Assembly: GCF_003390375.1 (NCBI RefSeq)
Contig: NZ_QUOT01000001.1
Location: forward strand, 2,418,001 to 2,482,000
Origin: Thalassotalea euphylliae
Lineage (GTDB): Bacteria; Pseudomonadota; Gammaproteobacteria; Enterobacterales; Alteromonadaceae
Length of the DNA stretch: 64,000 bases
Direction of reading: 5' to 3'
Part shown: one piece after another, positions 19,246 through 27,685 of the stretch
Layout of the letters: each line of letters begins with the position of its first letter
Position numbering within the stretch: position 1 is the first letter of the stretch
Position numbers and translations under genes: made by a program
The notes under the pieces: generated by a model
Told to the model about the DNA's origin: nothing
Databases searched by the model: none
Seen by the model: only the letters and a program-made list of their open reading frames with translations

Positions 19246-19992
19246 TTGAACCTCGATGCAATTGTAAATTCTGGACTTGCCTCACTTGTAAAAGAACCGC
19301 ACCAATGGCTGCTTTACAACAAACAATTTGCCCATTTGTTAAACAATGAAATGTTCGACAGTGACTATTGGCAGAATCAGAACGCCGTGACCGGCAGTGC
19401 ACAGGGGCGCGGCACAACCTACTTTGTCAAATGCGAAGCGCATGATTGGGTGCTCAGACATTACTATCGCGGCGGCTTGATTGGCAAACTTATCCATGAC
19501 AGTTATTTGTACACTGGCATCAATAACACCCGCGCAGTTAAAGAGCACATTCTGTTGAGCCAACTGGCTCAATGGCAATTACCAGCGCCACGACCTGTTG
19601 CTTGTCGAATTCGTCGCAATGGGCTGAGTTACCGCGCAGACATTATCTCTGAGCGGATTAACAACGCGGAAGATCTCTACACGCGATTGTTACGCGAACC
19701 ATTAACAGACGAACTTTGGCAACGTATTGGCAAGACCATTGCGGCTTTTCACCAAAAAGGTGTATATCATCACGATCTGAACATTCACAACATCTTATTA
19801 GATAACAAACAGCAGGTTTGGCTGATTGATTTTGACCAAGGTGAAATACGTTCGGGTGGCGATTGGCAACAAGCTAATGTGGCAAGGCTGTTAAGATCTT
19901 TTCACAAAGAAAAAACCAAGCACCCTGCTATTCATTGGCAAGATGCACATTGGCAGTTACTCGAGCAAAGCTATCAGCAAACGCTCAAGTAA
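19246..19992 (+). CDS. kdkA: 3-deoxy-D-manno-octulosonic acid kinase
   Basis: Kdo kinase phosphorylating the 4-position of lipid A-linked Kdo. It has a protein-kinase-like fold: GSAQGRGTTYFVK near the N-terminus, catalytic loop HHDLNIHNILLD and metal-binding LIDFDQGEIR. 248 aa. An in-frame TGA at 19228 and the absence of any ATG make the TTG at 19246 the start. Divergent from the GT9 gene across a 55-bp gap. Confidence 0.93.
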   Translation: MNLDAIVNSGLASLVKEPHQWLLYNKQFAHLLNNEMFDSDYWQNQNAVTGSAQGRGTTYFVKCEAHDWVLRHYYRGGLIGKLIHDSYLYTGINNTRAVKEHILLSQLAQWQLPAPRPVACRIRRNGLSYRADIISERINNAEDLYTRLLREPLTDELWQRIGKTIAAFHQKGVYHHDLNIHNILLDNKQQVWLIDFDQGEIRSGGDWQQANVARLLRSFHKEKTKHPAIHWQDAHWQLLEQSYQQTLK

Positions 19993-20045
19993 CCTATCTT
20001 AAAAAGGTTTATTAAATTTGGCTCTGTCCGCTGTAAGCAGAGTCA

Positions 20046-20702
20046 CTAGCCAGCTAAACGGGCTTCTTCATGGCGCGCTAAATACAATTCGCGGGCTTTT
20101 AGAAATTCAGGTAGCGCTTTTTCTGTGGTGTAAGGTTTTAAGATAACGAGAATCTTCAACACCCCTTCGTAGAATACTGAGGCATCAATCTCATTTTCCA
20201 TATTCTGTGTTTGGTAGAAACTTAACCAGAAAGTATTTACCAAACGCAAAATGCTAACAAGATCAGGGAGCTCTTCATCGTTAAAGTTAATCATGCCAGC
20301 GTCGCGTAATGAAATCATCATATCGCTCACTCGCTTACTGATCAGCTCCTGAACCTCAACATACTTCTCTCGCAATGATGGATTCTTTGCCAGCAATACA
20401 GGAAGATTTGCATAAAAGAAACGGAACTTAGACATCGCCTGAAAAACCGCATCCATATACAAAATAATCGCATCAAGCGGTTCGATATCGTCAGACATTA
20501 ACGGGAACGTATCGAGAATTAAGTTACGCGCATATTGTTCGTATATCGACAGAATAATGTCTTCTTTGTTTCTGAAGTGATAATAGAGATTGCCTGGGCT
20601 AATACCTAAATGTGCGGCAATGTGATTTGTAGTGACATTGCGCTCTCCATGTTCATTAAACAATTCGATACTAGCTTGAATAATTTTATCCCATGTTTTC
20701 AT
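20046..20702 (-). CDS. TetR-family transcriptional regulator
   Basis: DNA-binding regulator with an N-terminal TetR helix-turn-helix (VTTNHIAAHLGISPGNLYYHF, about residues 23-43) and a variable all-helical ligand domain. 218 aa. Its ligand is not predictable. It is divergent from the NTF2-like gene at 20867, and an inverted repeat in the shared spacer is a candidate operator, suggesting it controls that gene and itself. Confidence 0.88.
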   Translation of the reverse strand: MKTWDKIIQASIELFNEHGERNVTTNHIAAHLGISPGNLYYHFRNKEDIILSIYEQYARNLILDTFPLMSDDIEPLDAIILYMDAVFQAMSKFRFFYANLPVLLAKNPSLREKYVEVQELISKRVSDMMISLRDAGMINFNDEELPDLVSILRLVNTFWLSFYQTQNMENEIDASVFYEGVLKILVILKPYTTEKALPEFLKARELYLARHEEARLAG

Positions 20703-20822
20703 TATTATTGTGTACCCCTCTTCCCAGCTGTCGTTTTATCATACTATCAAAGTCAATCTGACTTAAAGTATTTGCTCAAAAAAACTTGTGATTCGTTGTT
20801 GCTATTTTCATCAAGCCACCTT

Positions 20823-20841
20823 ATCTTGACACTGACAAGAT
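20823..20841. promoter_or_regulatory. Candidate TetR operator
   Basis: Inverted repeat ATCTTG-N7-CAAGAT lies in the divergent spacer, 26 bp before the NTF2-like start codon. Its size suits a TetR dimer. Assignment to the adjacent regulator is inferred from position only. Confidence 0.5.
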
Positions 20842-20866
20842 CAAACAAAAGAACAAAGGAAAGAGT

Positions 20867-21259
20867 ATGTTAGCCAACTGGCACGAAATGATTAAAACAC
20901 GTGATATCAATATGTTACCAAAAATACTGGCAGATAACGTGGTACTGCACTCACCGATTATTCATCGTCCAGTAGAAGGTAAAAAAATGGTTGGTATGTA
21001 TTTAACAGCCGCTCTCCATACTTTTGCCAATAAAGCCTTTACCTATGATCGAGAATTCCTTTGTGAAAATGGCGCAGTACTCGAATTTAGCACGGAAATT
21101 GATGGCATTTTTGTCAATGGTATCGATATGATCACGTGGAACGATTCGGGCGAAATTATTGATTTTAAAGTCATGGTAAGGCCGCTCAAGGCAATCAATT
21201 TAATTAACGAACGTATGACAGCCTTGCTTGAACAATATAAAGCGCAGCAACAAGTATAA
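20867..21259 (+). CDS. NTF2/SnoaL-like small protein
   Basis: 130-aa cytoplasmic protein with a predicted NTF2-like cone fold (N-terminal helix WHEMIKTRDINMLPKILADNVVLHSP, strand EFSTEIDGIFVNGIDMITWNDSGEIIDFKVMVRP). Such proteins bind or isomerise small hydrophobic molecules; the substrate is unknown. A good ribosome site (AAAGGAAAGAGT) precedes the ATG. Divergent from a TetR regulator. Confidence 0.78.
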   Translation: MLANWHEMIKTRDINMLPKILADNVVLHSPIIHRPVEGKKMVGMYLTAALHTFANKAFTYDREFLCENGAVLEFSTEIDGIFVNGIDMITWNDSGEIIDFKVMVRPLKAINLINERMTALLEQYKAQQQV

Positions 21260-21304
21260 TGTTCACTCAACTCTCTTAACCGCACAATCACTTTGAATTT
21301 ATCC

Positions 21305-21338
21305 GTGCTGATCACTAGAATGATCGGCACTTTAATTT
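21305..21338 (+). terminator. Terminator after the NTF2-like gene
   Basis: GTGCTGATCA-CTAGAA-TGATCGGCAC (10-bp stem with one G-T pair) followed by TTTAATTT. Confidence 0.7.
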
Positions 21339-21355
21339 AAATTATTGCATAGAAG

Positions 21356-21835
21356 ATGTCTGTAAAAGCAATTTACCCAGGTACTTTTGACCCTGTAACC
21401 AATGGTCATACTGACCTGATTGAGCGTGCCAGCAAATTATTTTCTGAAGTTGTTGTTGGCGTCGCCTTTAGCCCGAGTAAAAAGCCGCGCTTTGATTTAG
21501 ACCACCGCGTAAAAATGCTTGAGCAAGTCACCGCTCATTTAGACAATGTCAGCGTGATTGGCTTTACTGGCCTACTCGTCGATCTGGCGAAAGAACACCA
21601 AGCTAACGTGCTGATCCGTGGCCTGCGTGCGGTGTCGGATTTCGAGTATGAATTTCAACTCGCCAATATGAACCGCCGTTTATCACCGGATTTAGAAAGT
21701 GTTTTTCTAACGCCAGCCGAAGAAAACTCGTTTATTTCCTCAACCCTAGTTAAAGAAGTTGCGTTGCACAAAGGTGACGTTAGCCAGTTTGTTCACCCTG
21801 TCGTTCAGCAAGCACTAGAAGACTCTATGAAATAG
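21356..21835 (+). CDS. coaD: Phosphopantetheine adenylyltransferase
   Basis: Cytoplasmic enzyme transferring AMP from ATP to 4'-phosphopantetheine, the penultimate step of coenzyme A synthesis. The nucleotidyltransferase signature is YPGTFDPVTNGHTDLI (T/HxGH), the second ATP motif is ISSTLVKE, and the substrate loop is RGLRAVSDFEYE. 159 aa, full length. coaBC, an earlier step, is also in this window. Confidence 0.98.
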   Translation: MSVKAIYPGTFDPVTNGHTDLIERASKLFSEVVVGVAFSPSKKPRFDLDHRVKMLEQVTAHLDNVSVIGFTGLLVDLAKEHQANVLIRGLRAVSDFEYEFQLANMNRRLSPDLESVFLTPAEENSFISSTLVKEVALHKGDVSQFVHPVVQQALEDSMK

Positions 21836-21855
21836 GTGCTTTTAGCGCCTTTTCT
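21834..21855 (+). terminator. Terminator of coaD
   Basis: AGGTGCT-TTT-AGCGCCT then TTTCT; the 7-bp stem (one G-T pair) starts at the coaD stop codon. Confidence 0.75.
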
Positions 21856-21885
21856 ATTATCGGCAATTGAGCTCTACTCACCGCA

Positions 21886-21942
21886 AAAATCTCATAGCCC
21901 AAATTTCGGAGCCAAAAATTCATAGCCTAATTCTCACAGTCT
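21886..21942. repeat. Four degenerate 14-15-bp tandem repeats
   Basis: Units AAAATCTCATAGCCC, AAATTTCGGAGCCA, AAAATTCATAGCCT and AATTCTCACAGTCT fill the spacer between the convergent coaD and mutM genes. Strongest identity is between units one and three. Confidence 0.6.
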
Positions 21943-21953
21943 AGGTTGTTAGG

Positions 21954-22766
21954 TTATTTTTGGCATTGTGGGCAATACACTGAGCTACGATTTGACTGGC
22001 GTACCTCTTTCAACGTCGTTTGGCAAGTTAAGCAAGGCTCACCTGCGCGCCCATAGACATACAAAGACTGTTTAAAATACCCAGGGCGACCATCGGCTTG
22101 AGTAAAGTCTTTCAGTGTTGTACCGCCTTGTTTAATTGCCGCAGCAAGTACCTCTTTAATGTTATTAGTGAGAACTTGGCATTGCTTTTTAGTCAGCTTA
22201 CCCGCTTTTTTGGTCGGCCTAATACCACTTAAAAAAAGTGATTCATTTGCATAGATATTACCAACACCAACCACGACCGGATTATTCATAATAAAGGTTT
22301 TAACAGGCACTGCTTTATTACGCGATTTCTTATAAAGATAATCGGCATGGAAATCATCTGTCAGTGGCTCTGGCCCTAGTTTAGCAAGCACTCCTTGCTC
22401 GTCTTGATCACCAGCAAGCCATAGCACCGCGCCAAAACGGCGCGGATCATTAAGCCTCAATGCCTTGCCATTGCCCAAAACAATATCAACATGATCGTGT
22501 TTTACTGGCACTAACGCCTTATCAATAACGCGAATGGTACCTGACATACCTAAATGAATGAGTATGCTGCCACTTGCCACTTTAATAATTAGGTACTTTG
22601 AGCGGCGTTCAACGGCGACAATCACTTCATCAATCGCATCGCTAATTTGCTCTGGTATCGGCCATCGCAGTTGACGTTGACGCACCACAATATCGGTAAT
22701 TCTTTCACCATCAATATGTGGTTTGATGCCTAAACGGCATACTTCGACTTCAGGTAATTCGGGCAT
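21954..22766 (-). CDS. mutM: Formamidopyrimidine-DNA glycosylase
   Basis: Bifunctional base-excision enzyme removing 8-oxoguanine and formamidopyrimidines. It has the N-terminal catalytic PELPEVE (Pro2 and Glu3 after Met removal), beta-clamp lysine in RRSKYLIIK, helix-two-turn-helix VGVGNIYANESLF, and a C-terminal zinc finger with CLTC and CPQC. 270 aa, complete. Confidence 0.98.
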   Translation of the reverse strand: MPELPEVEVCRLGIKPHIDGERITDIVVRQRQLRWPIPEQISDAIDEVIVAVERRSKYLIIKVASGSILIHLGMSGTIRVIDKALVPVKHDHVDIVLGNGKALRLNDPRRFGAVLWLAGDQDEQGVLAKLGPEPLTDDFHADYLYKKSRNKAVPVKTFIMNNPVVVGVGNIYANESLFLSGIRPTKKAGKLTKKQCQVLTNNIKEVLAAAIKQGGTTLKDFTQADGRPGYFKQSLYVYGRAGEPCLTCQTTLKEVRQSNRSSVYCPQCQK

Positions 22767-22783
22767 CTTAATTCACTATCAGG

Positions 22784-23275
22784 TTATGACTGATTTATCA
22801 GTAAACCAGTTGGTATGAGTTGATTAAACATTGGCAATGGCAGCGAAAAATAGCGATCCAATTGGTGGTTATGAACAACGACTTGTTCTGCCAGTAAATA
22901 CAAAGTAAATAACTGAATATTGGGTTGATCAGCTAATACCATGCTAATAAACAAGCCGGATTGCTGGGAGCGATCTATTTCAATATCAAGCACTTGCCCC
23001 TGTACCTGTTGCCAAGTACGCATCATTTGCTCGATAAGTTGATTCGATAAACGCTGCGCTGGCAATAACCGCCACCCCTGACCAGCTCGCTCAATAGTGA
23101 CTTGCTGATCAATATTCATCGTTAAAATCACTTTATTTTCACCAATGACGAACTGTTCAACAGCAGCTGATTGTGGATCGTCGCTATCACCTTGCTGGGT
23201 AAAATTGATTAACAGAATAAAACCCATCACAGAAAAAATAATCACATTATTCCAAGCGGCGCGGGAAAGTCTCAT
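22784..23275 (-). CDS. Conserved membrane-anchored protein of unknown function
   Basis: 163-aa protein not assigned to a family. One hydrophobic helix near the N-terminus (VIIFSVMGFILLINF) is followed by an extracytoplasmic domain of mixed strands (VIGENKVILTMNIDQQVTIERAGQGWRL). The ATG at 23275 follows GAAG; a longer frame begins at a TTG (23296). It starts upstream of mutM with a 17-bp gap, so it is probably co-transcribed with mutM. Confidence 0.7.
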   Translation of the reverse strand: MRLSRAAWNNVIIFSVMGFILLINFTQQGDSDDPQSAAVEQFVIGENKVILTMNIDQQVTIERAGQGWRLLPAQRLSNQLIEQMMRTWQQVQGQVLDIEIDRSQQSGLFISMVLADQPNIQLFTLYLLAEQVVVHNHQLDRYFSLPLPMFNQLIPTGLLINQS

Positions 23276-23416
23276 AACATCTTCATTTATCGTCAATTAG
23301 CGCTATATCATACGAAAACTATGACGCTATTACATTAGCTTATAACAATTTGATTAATTATCGCTGAGTGAGCAAATAATCACTCAATTTGGTATTAGAT
23401 AAATTTCAGGCAATAA

Positions 23417-23440
23417 AAAACCCAGCAATTGCTGGGTTTT
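23417..23440 (-). terminator. Terminator of rpmB-rpmG
   Basis: CCCAGC-AATT-GCTGGG flanked by A and T runs; on the minus strand it ends in TTTTTT, 22-45 bp past the rpmG stop. Confidence 0.9.
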
Positions 23441-23461
23441 TAGAAAATTCGAGAAGTAAAA

Positions 23462-23617
23462 TTACTTGATTTTAGCTTCTTTGTAGACAACGTGCTTACG
23501 TACTACAGGGTCGAATTTTTTGATTTCCATTTTCTCTGGCATAGTCTTTTTATTCTTGTCAGTAGTATAAAAATGACCTGTACCAGCAGAAGATACTAAA
23601 CGAATTTTATCACGCAT
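23462..23617 (-). CDS. rpmG: 50S ribosomal protein L33
   Basis: 51-aa ribosomal protein, translated as MRDKIRLVSSAGTGHFYTTD and ending YKEAKIK, which is the standard gammaproteobacterial L33. It lacks the zinc CxxC pairs, so it is the zinc-independent form. Lies 10 bp after rpmB in the usual order. Confidence 0.97.
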   Translation of the reverse strand: MRDKIRLVSSAGTGHFYTTDKNKKTMPEKMEIKKFDPVVRKHVVYKEAKIK

Positions 23618-23627
23618 GACTTATTCC

Positions 23628-23864
23628 TTAGACTTTTTCGCCGCGAGCACGGATGTCAGCTAATACTGCATCGATGCCTTTCTTATCGATAATACGCATA
23701 CCTTTAGGAGTAAGGCGTAATTTTACGAAACGGTTTTCGCTCTCAACCCAAAAACGGTGAGATTGAAGGTTTGGTAAGAAACGACGACGTGTCGCGTTTC
23801 TAGCGTGAGAACGATTGTTCCCTACAACTGGTTTTTTGCCAGTTACTTGGCAAACTTTAGACAT
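23628..23864 (-). CDS. rpmB: 50S ribosomal protein L28
   Basis: 78-aa ribosomal protein starting MSKVCQVTGKKPVVGNN, with SHARNATRRRFLPNLQ. The frame is open for 26 codons upstream, but GGAGTG before the ATG at 23864 and the family's fixed N-terminus settle the start. First gene of rpmB-rpmG. Confidence 0.98.
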   Translation of the reverse strand: MSKVCQVTGKKPVVGNNRSHARNATRRRFLPNLQSHRFWVESENRFVKLRLTPKGMRIIDKKGIDAVLADIRARGEKV

Positions 23865-23942
23865 TTGAGTCACTCCAAAATTAATTTCAGCTCGAGCTAA
23901 TTCCCCTTGGCCGTCGCCTCGGGATCCTGAAAAAGGTGGCAT

Positions 23943-23948
23943 ATTATA
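23943..23948 (-). promoter_or_regulatory. Probable -10 of the rpmB-rpmG promoter
   Basis: A consensus TATAAT on the minus strand lies about 80 bp before rpmB. The -35 is weak (TAGCAT at 17 bp spacing), so the promoter call rests mainly on the -10. Confidence 0.45.
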
Positions 23949-24092
23949 GTGAAACTAATCCTCGAATGCTAGTACTAATCATATTTTAACCAAATACAAT
24001 AATAACTAGCTTATTTATCATAGAGATAGAGGTGATGTACAACAAGATTTAGCCCTTAAAAAACCAACAAAGTGCTGATTAATTATACCGAA

Positions 24093-24488
24093 TTAGAGGG
24101 TTTTCGATCCTAACAGAGCCGCTAGCTGTTGTTTTTGATCTTGTGTCGCCAGCTGATCAATCAAAATACGAATAATATGTGACTTCGCCAACTTAGACTC
24201 TTTAGCTAAAACATTCAGCTGCGCAATCGCATCTTCACTCAAAGTAAACGTTGCATGGCGAAATGGTCGGTTGCTTTCTTTACTTTTACTTTTGGCCACC
24301 ACTTGTTGCTCAGCAGCCGCAATAGCCTGTTCGAGATTTAAACCAGTATTAGGCGCTTTCTTACCTTCTTTAACCAGTTTAGGTTGGCCTTTCGCGTAGT
24401 CTTCAGCGTCAGAGATAAACTCATCAACAGTAAAGTTCTTCCTTTTTACCGCTTTCCCTTTTCCCTTTTTAAGATCAGTTAAACTCAT
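24093..24488 (-). CDS. Small ParA-partner protein, possible ribbon-helix-helix
   Basis: 131-aa basic protein: a lysine-rich N-terminus (KKGKGKAVKRKNF), a linker, and a C-terminal segment (RHATFTLSEDAIAQLNVLAKESKLAKSHIIRILIDQL, cut here as separate motifs) resembling a ribbon-helix-helix DNA-binding fold, strand ATFTL then two helices. It overlaps the ParA-like gene by 14 bp. The likely role is the DNA-binding or adaptor partner of that ATPase. The family is not firmly recognised. Confidence 0.65.
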   Translation of the reverse strand: MSLTDLKKGKGKAVKRKNFTVDEFISDAEDYAKGQPKLVKEGKKAPNTGLNLEQAIAAAEQQVVAKSKSKESNRPFRHATFTLSEDAIAQLNVLAKESKLAKSHIIRILIDQLATQDQKQQLAALLGSKTL

Positions 24489-25143
24489 GAGAGTTATCCG
24501 GCTTCATCGCAAGCAGCTCCTCAGCAATCGCTATCATTTCCTGTGCAGCTTTGCCATCAGGCTCATTTTCTAACACCGAAGAGCCAGACTCTTCGCTATC
24601 ATCGTAAACATTGCGGTTATAAGTGACTGCGTTAAGTACATTGATGCCATATGAGGCACATACTTCTTTGGCTTCTAAAATTCGATTGGCTTGGGTTGGC
24701 AGTGCTGGGCACTGAGTAATCACAAATGAGGCGAGCATTTTAGGATTAACCATTTTACACGTGCTGAGCATGTCTTCCATATGAGGCACGGTTTTTAAGT
24801 CTCGACGTTTCGGGCGAAGTGGAATCACCACATGGTCAGCAACCGACATTGCAGCGCGCAGCGCAAGGTTGTCTTGGCCACCACAATCAACCACAACGTA
24901 ATCGTAATGTTGATTTAAACTGAGTAAATCATTGCGGATCTTGCCGTATAATTGAATACAATTGATAGCCGGCAGCGAAGGGTCAGTATTACGCGCCTGA
25001 ATCCAATCAGACGTTGTGCGTTGCGGATCACAATCAACCATCAAGACAATGGCATTTTTGTGTTTAGCAAAGTACACCGCCATGTTCTGCGCTAAGCAAC
25101 TTTTACCGCTACCACCTTTTTCACCACCAACCAATATCATCAT
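24475..25143 (-). CDS. ParA-family ATPase (orphan)
   Basis: 222-aa P-loop ATPase of the ParA/MinD superfamily. It has a deviant Walker A GGEKGGSGKS with the signature lysine, Walker A' LMVDCDPQRTTSDW and Walker B YVVVDCGGQD. ParA proteins form dynamic patterns on nucleoid DNA to position plasmids, chromosomes or protein complexes. It is not beside oriC-type genes and has no ParB; the partner is the small protein overlapping its 3' end. AGGAAG lies 8 nt before the first of two tandem ATGs. Cargo unknown. Confidence 0.85.
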   Translation of the reverse strand: MMILVGGEKGGSGKSCLAQNMAVYFAKHKNAIVLMVDCDPQRTTSDWIQARNTDPSLPAINCIQLYGKIRNDLLSLNQHYDYVVVDCGGQDNLALRAAMSVADHVVIPLRPKRRDLKTVPHMEDMLSTCKMVNPKMLASFVITQCPALPTQANRILEAKEVCASYGINVLNAVTYNRNVYDDSEESGSSVLENEPDGKAAQEMIAIAEELLAMKPDNSHEFN

Positions 25144-25238
25144 GCTGCTAACTTCCTATCAAAACAGGTAGAATTCTTGTTTACTTGTACACCAGTATAG
25201 TTCAAATATCATCTCACATCGCTGTGTGCACTTAACGC

Positions 25239-25550
25239 TTACTTCTTATCATCTAACGTGAAGGCAACTTCATACCAGCCCGTTGGCTGCTCAATGCAAC
25301 GCAACACAGTACAATCAAACTCTTGCTGCACTGAACTGTTAGATTTAAAGGTGATCACCACTTGCGTATTTTCTGCAATTGCCATATCGCTATCGACTCG
25401 CACACCACCGCGCGAAAAATCTAAACAAGCCAAGGTTTTTGTCCACTGCCTGCCATCACTGTCAGACCAGCTGACGGTGACCAGTTCTTTTTCCATATCT
25501 AATCGAATTGATTGACGCCTTTCCATCTCATGGTTACTACTGTCGGTCAT
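25239..25550 (-). CDS. PilZ-domain protein (cyclic di-GMP binding)
   Basis: 103-aa single-domain PilZ protein. Both c-di-GMP motifs are present: the arginine motif ERRQSIR (RxxxR) and DFSRGG (DxSxxG). It would act as a c-di-GMP effector, target unknown. It lies upstream of the ParA pair on the same strand (95-bp gap), so a link to a polar or motility process is conceivable but not shown. Confidence 0.88.
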   Translation of the reverse strand: MTDSSNHEMERRQSIRLDMEKELVTVSWSDSDGRQWTKTLACLDFSRGGVRVDSDMAIAENTQVVITFKSNSSVQQEFDCTVLRCIEQPTGWYEVAFTLDDKK

Positions 25551-25600
25551 AAGACAATCCTTGCTTGTTGCTTTTGATTGAAAATACTTTGCTTAAAACT

Positions 25601-25636
25601 TTGTTCAGTACATTGCTCAGTACTTTGTTCATCGGG
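25601..25636. repeat. Three degenerate 12-bp tandem repeats
   Basis: TTGTTCAGTACA, TTGCTCAGTACT and TTGTTCATCGGG follow each other upstream of the PilZ gene. The first two units differ at two positions and the third only shares its first seven. Confidence 0.5.
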
Positions 25637-25693
25637 ACAATTGTTCCCTTATTAAGCTAAAATTAGCTGCCATTATGCTGATTTGCAACCGCT

Positions 25694-26365
25694 TTATAAT
25701 TGCCCATGCTCTGCAAATGAATAACACTGATGCTTAGCGATAATTAAATGATCGAGTACTTTTACCTCAATCAAGGCCAATGCCTGAATTAACCGCTGCG
25801 TAATACGCTGATCTGCCTCGCTCGGTGTCGCCAATCCAGACGGATGATTGTGAACCAAAATTACGGCCGCAGCACTTTGCAACAAGACATTTTCGACAAC
25901 AACACGCGGGTATATCGCAGCGGCATCTATCGTCCCCTGAAATAACCGTTCAAAGCCAATCACTTGATGCTGACTATTAAGCAAAACAACGCCAAATACC
26001 TCATGGCGTTCACCACGAAGCTCTGAAATTAAATAATTCTTGGTATCGCTAGAACTGGTTAAATACTGCTGCACGCCAGCTTGCTCTTTGAGATAGCGTT
26101 TTGACATTTCTAAACATGCTTGAAGCTGAACATATTTAGCTTGACCTAAGCCATGATGCTGACAAAACTCTTGCATGCTGGCTTGGTAAATAGCAGCAAT
26201 ACTGCCAAAATTGTTGAGCAGCTGGCGCGCCAAATCAACCACCGAGCAACCTTTTACTCCAGTGCGTAAAAATATTGCCAAAAGCTCGGCGTCACTAAGT
26301 GACTGCGCTCCTTGATTCAACAACTTTTCACGCGGCCTTTCCTGCGCTGGCCATGTCTTTAACAT
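25694..26365 (-). CDS. radC: RadC family JAMM/MPN+ protein
   Basis: 224-aa protein with an N-terminal helix-hairpin-helix-like region and a C-terminal JAMM metalloprotease-like domain (VLVHNHPSGLATPSEAD). Called RadC; the original DNA-repair role is disputed and the biochemical function is unknown. AAGGAG sits 7 nt before the ATG at 26365, which decides the start against a frame open to 26431. Divergent from coaBC, as in many gammaproteobacteria. Confidence 0.94.
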   Translation of the reverse strand: MLKTWPAQERPREKLLNQGAQSLSDAELLAIFLRTGVKGCSVVDLARQLLNNFGSIAAIYQASMQEFCQHHGLGQAKYVQLQACLEMSKRYLKEQAGVQQYLTSSSDTKNYLISELRGERHEVFGVVLLNSQHQVIGFERLFQGTIDAAAIYPRVVVENVLLQSAAAVILVHNHPSGLATPSEADQRITQRLIQALALIEVKVLDHLIIAKHQCYSFAEHGQL

Positions 26366-26473
26366 CCATGTGCTCCTTATCTCTCGCTGACTCTTATGCT
26401 GACATCTCATCCCTGATATACTGCTGCCCATTCGTATTTATATTGAGCAGAAGTGCTTTAAGATTAGCAGCGT

Positions 26474-27685
26474 ATGCAAATTTTACACAATAAAAACATT
26501 GTCTTAGGAATTACTGGTGGGATTGCCGCGTACAAGGGACCTGAGCTCGTTAGGCGCTTAAAAGAACAAGGCGCGAATGTTCGCGTGGTCATCACAGAAT
26601 CAGCGAAAGCATTTGTTAGCTCACTATCGCTGCAAGCTGTTTCTGCTAATCCAGTTGCTGACGATTTACTCGACCCGCAAGCCGAATTAGCCATGGGACA
26701 TATCGAGTTAGCGAAATGGGCCGACTTAATTCTTGTCGCACCAGCCACTGCAAACACAATTGCCAAACTCGCTCACGGTATGGCAGATGATTTATTGACG
26801 ACTATTGCGTTAGCAACGGCGGCACCTGTCGCCATCGCACCGGCAATGAATCAACAAATGTGGCACAACCCGATCACCCAACGAAACCTTAATGAATTGG
26901 CTAAGTTTGGCATCAAACAATTTGGCCCAGCAGCTGGTGAACAGGCTTGTGGTGATGTTGGTTTAGGACGCATGTTAGATGTGCCTGAATTAGTCAGTGC
27001 AGTAACTGAGCTGTTTGCTCGTGACCAGCAAGTGCTCGCCGGCCAGCACTGGGTCATTACTGCCGGCCCAACACAAGAGCCAATAGATCCTGTGCGTTAT
27101 ATTTCCAACCATAGCTCAGGCAAAATGGGTTATGCGATAGCACAAGCGGCGATTGAGGCTGGCGCTAATGTCACGCTGATCTCTGGGCCAACAAAATTAA
27201 CACCACCAAGTCACAGCCAGCACGTGCCTGTCGTTAGCGCACAAGAAATGCACCAGCAAGCGCTTGCCAACGCACCGAAAGCAGATGTCTTTGTGGCATG
27301 TGCGGCAGTAGCCGACTATCGCGTTGCACAAGTTGCCGAGCAAAAAATCAAAAAGCACGAAGATGCTATGCAAATCAACATGGTTAAAAACCCTGATATT
27401 GTTGCCGATGTTGCCGCACTAACCGAAAACCGCCCATTTACCGTGGGATTTGCCGCAGAAACGCAAGACGTCGAACAATATGCACGTGGTAAATTACAGC
27501 GCAAGAATTTAGATTTGATTGCCGCAAATAATGTGTCGGTTGCAGGCCAAGGCTTTAACAGCGATGACAACGCCTTAACCGTGTTTTCAGCAACCGATAA
27601 AACCGAGCTTTCACTGGCCAGCAAAACACAGTTAGCGAAAGAGCTTGTGGCGATTATTTCAGCAAAAGTAGAGCTCAAATCGTAA
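26474..27685 (+). CDS. coaBC: Bifunctional phosphopantothenoylcysteine decarboxylase/synthase
   Basis: CoA-biosynthesis enzyme joining cysteine to 4'-phosphopantothenate (CoaB, C-terminal half) and decarboxylating the product with FMN (CoaC, N-terminal half). CoaC motifs are LGITGGIAAYK, PAMNQQMWHN and catalytic Cys in ACGDVGLGRM. CoaB motifs are ITAGPTQEPIDPVRYISN and HSSGKMGYAIA. 403 aa, complete. Confidence 0.98.
   Translation: MQILHNKNIVLGITGGIAAYKGPELVRRLKEQGANVRVVITESAKAFVSSLSLQAVSANPVADDLLDPQAELAMGHIELAKWADLILVAPATANTIAKLAHGMADDLLTTIALATAAPVAIAPAMNQQMWHNPITQRNLNELAKFGIKQFGPAAGEQACGDVGLGRMLDVPELVSAVTELFARDQQVLAGQHWVITAGPTQEPIDPVRYISNHSSGKMGYAIAQAAIEAGANVTLISGPTKLTPPSHSQHVPVVSAQEMHQQALANAPKADVFVACAAVADYRVAQVAEQKIKKHEDAMQINMVKNPDIVADVAALTENRPFTVGFAAETQDVEQYARGKLQRKNLDLIAANNVSVAGQGFNSDDNALTVFSATDKTELSLASKTQLAKELVAIISAKVELKS

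Noticed and set aside
23865..23942. N-terminal extension of L28
   Set aside because: The extra 26 residues do not belong to the family, and a ribosome site precedes the internal ATG.
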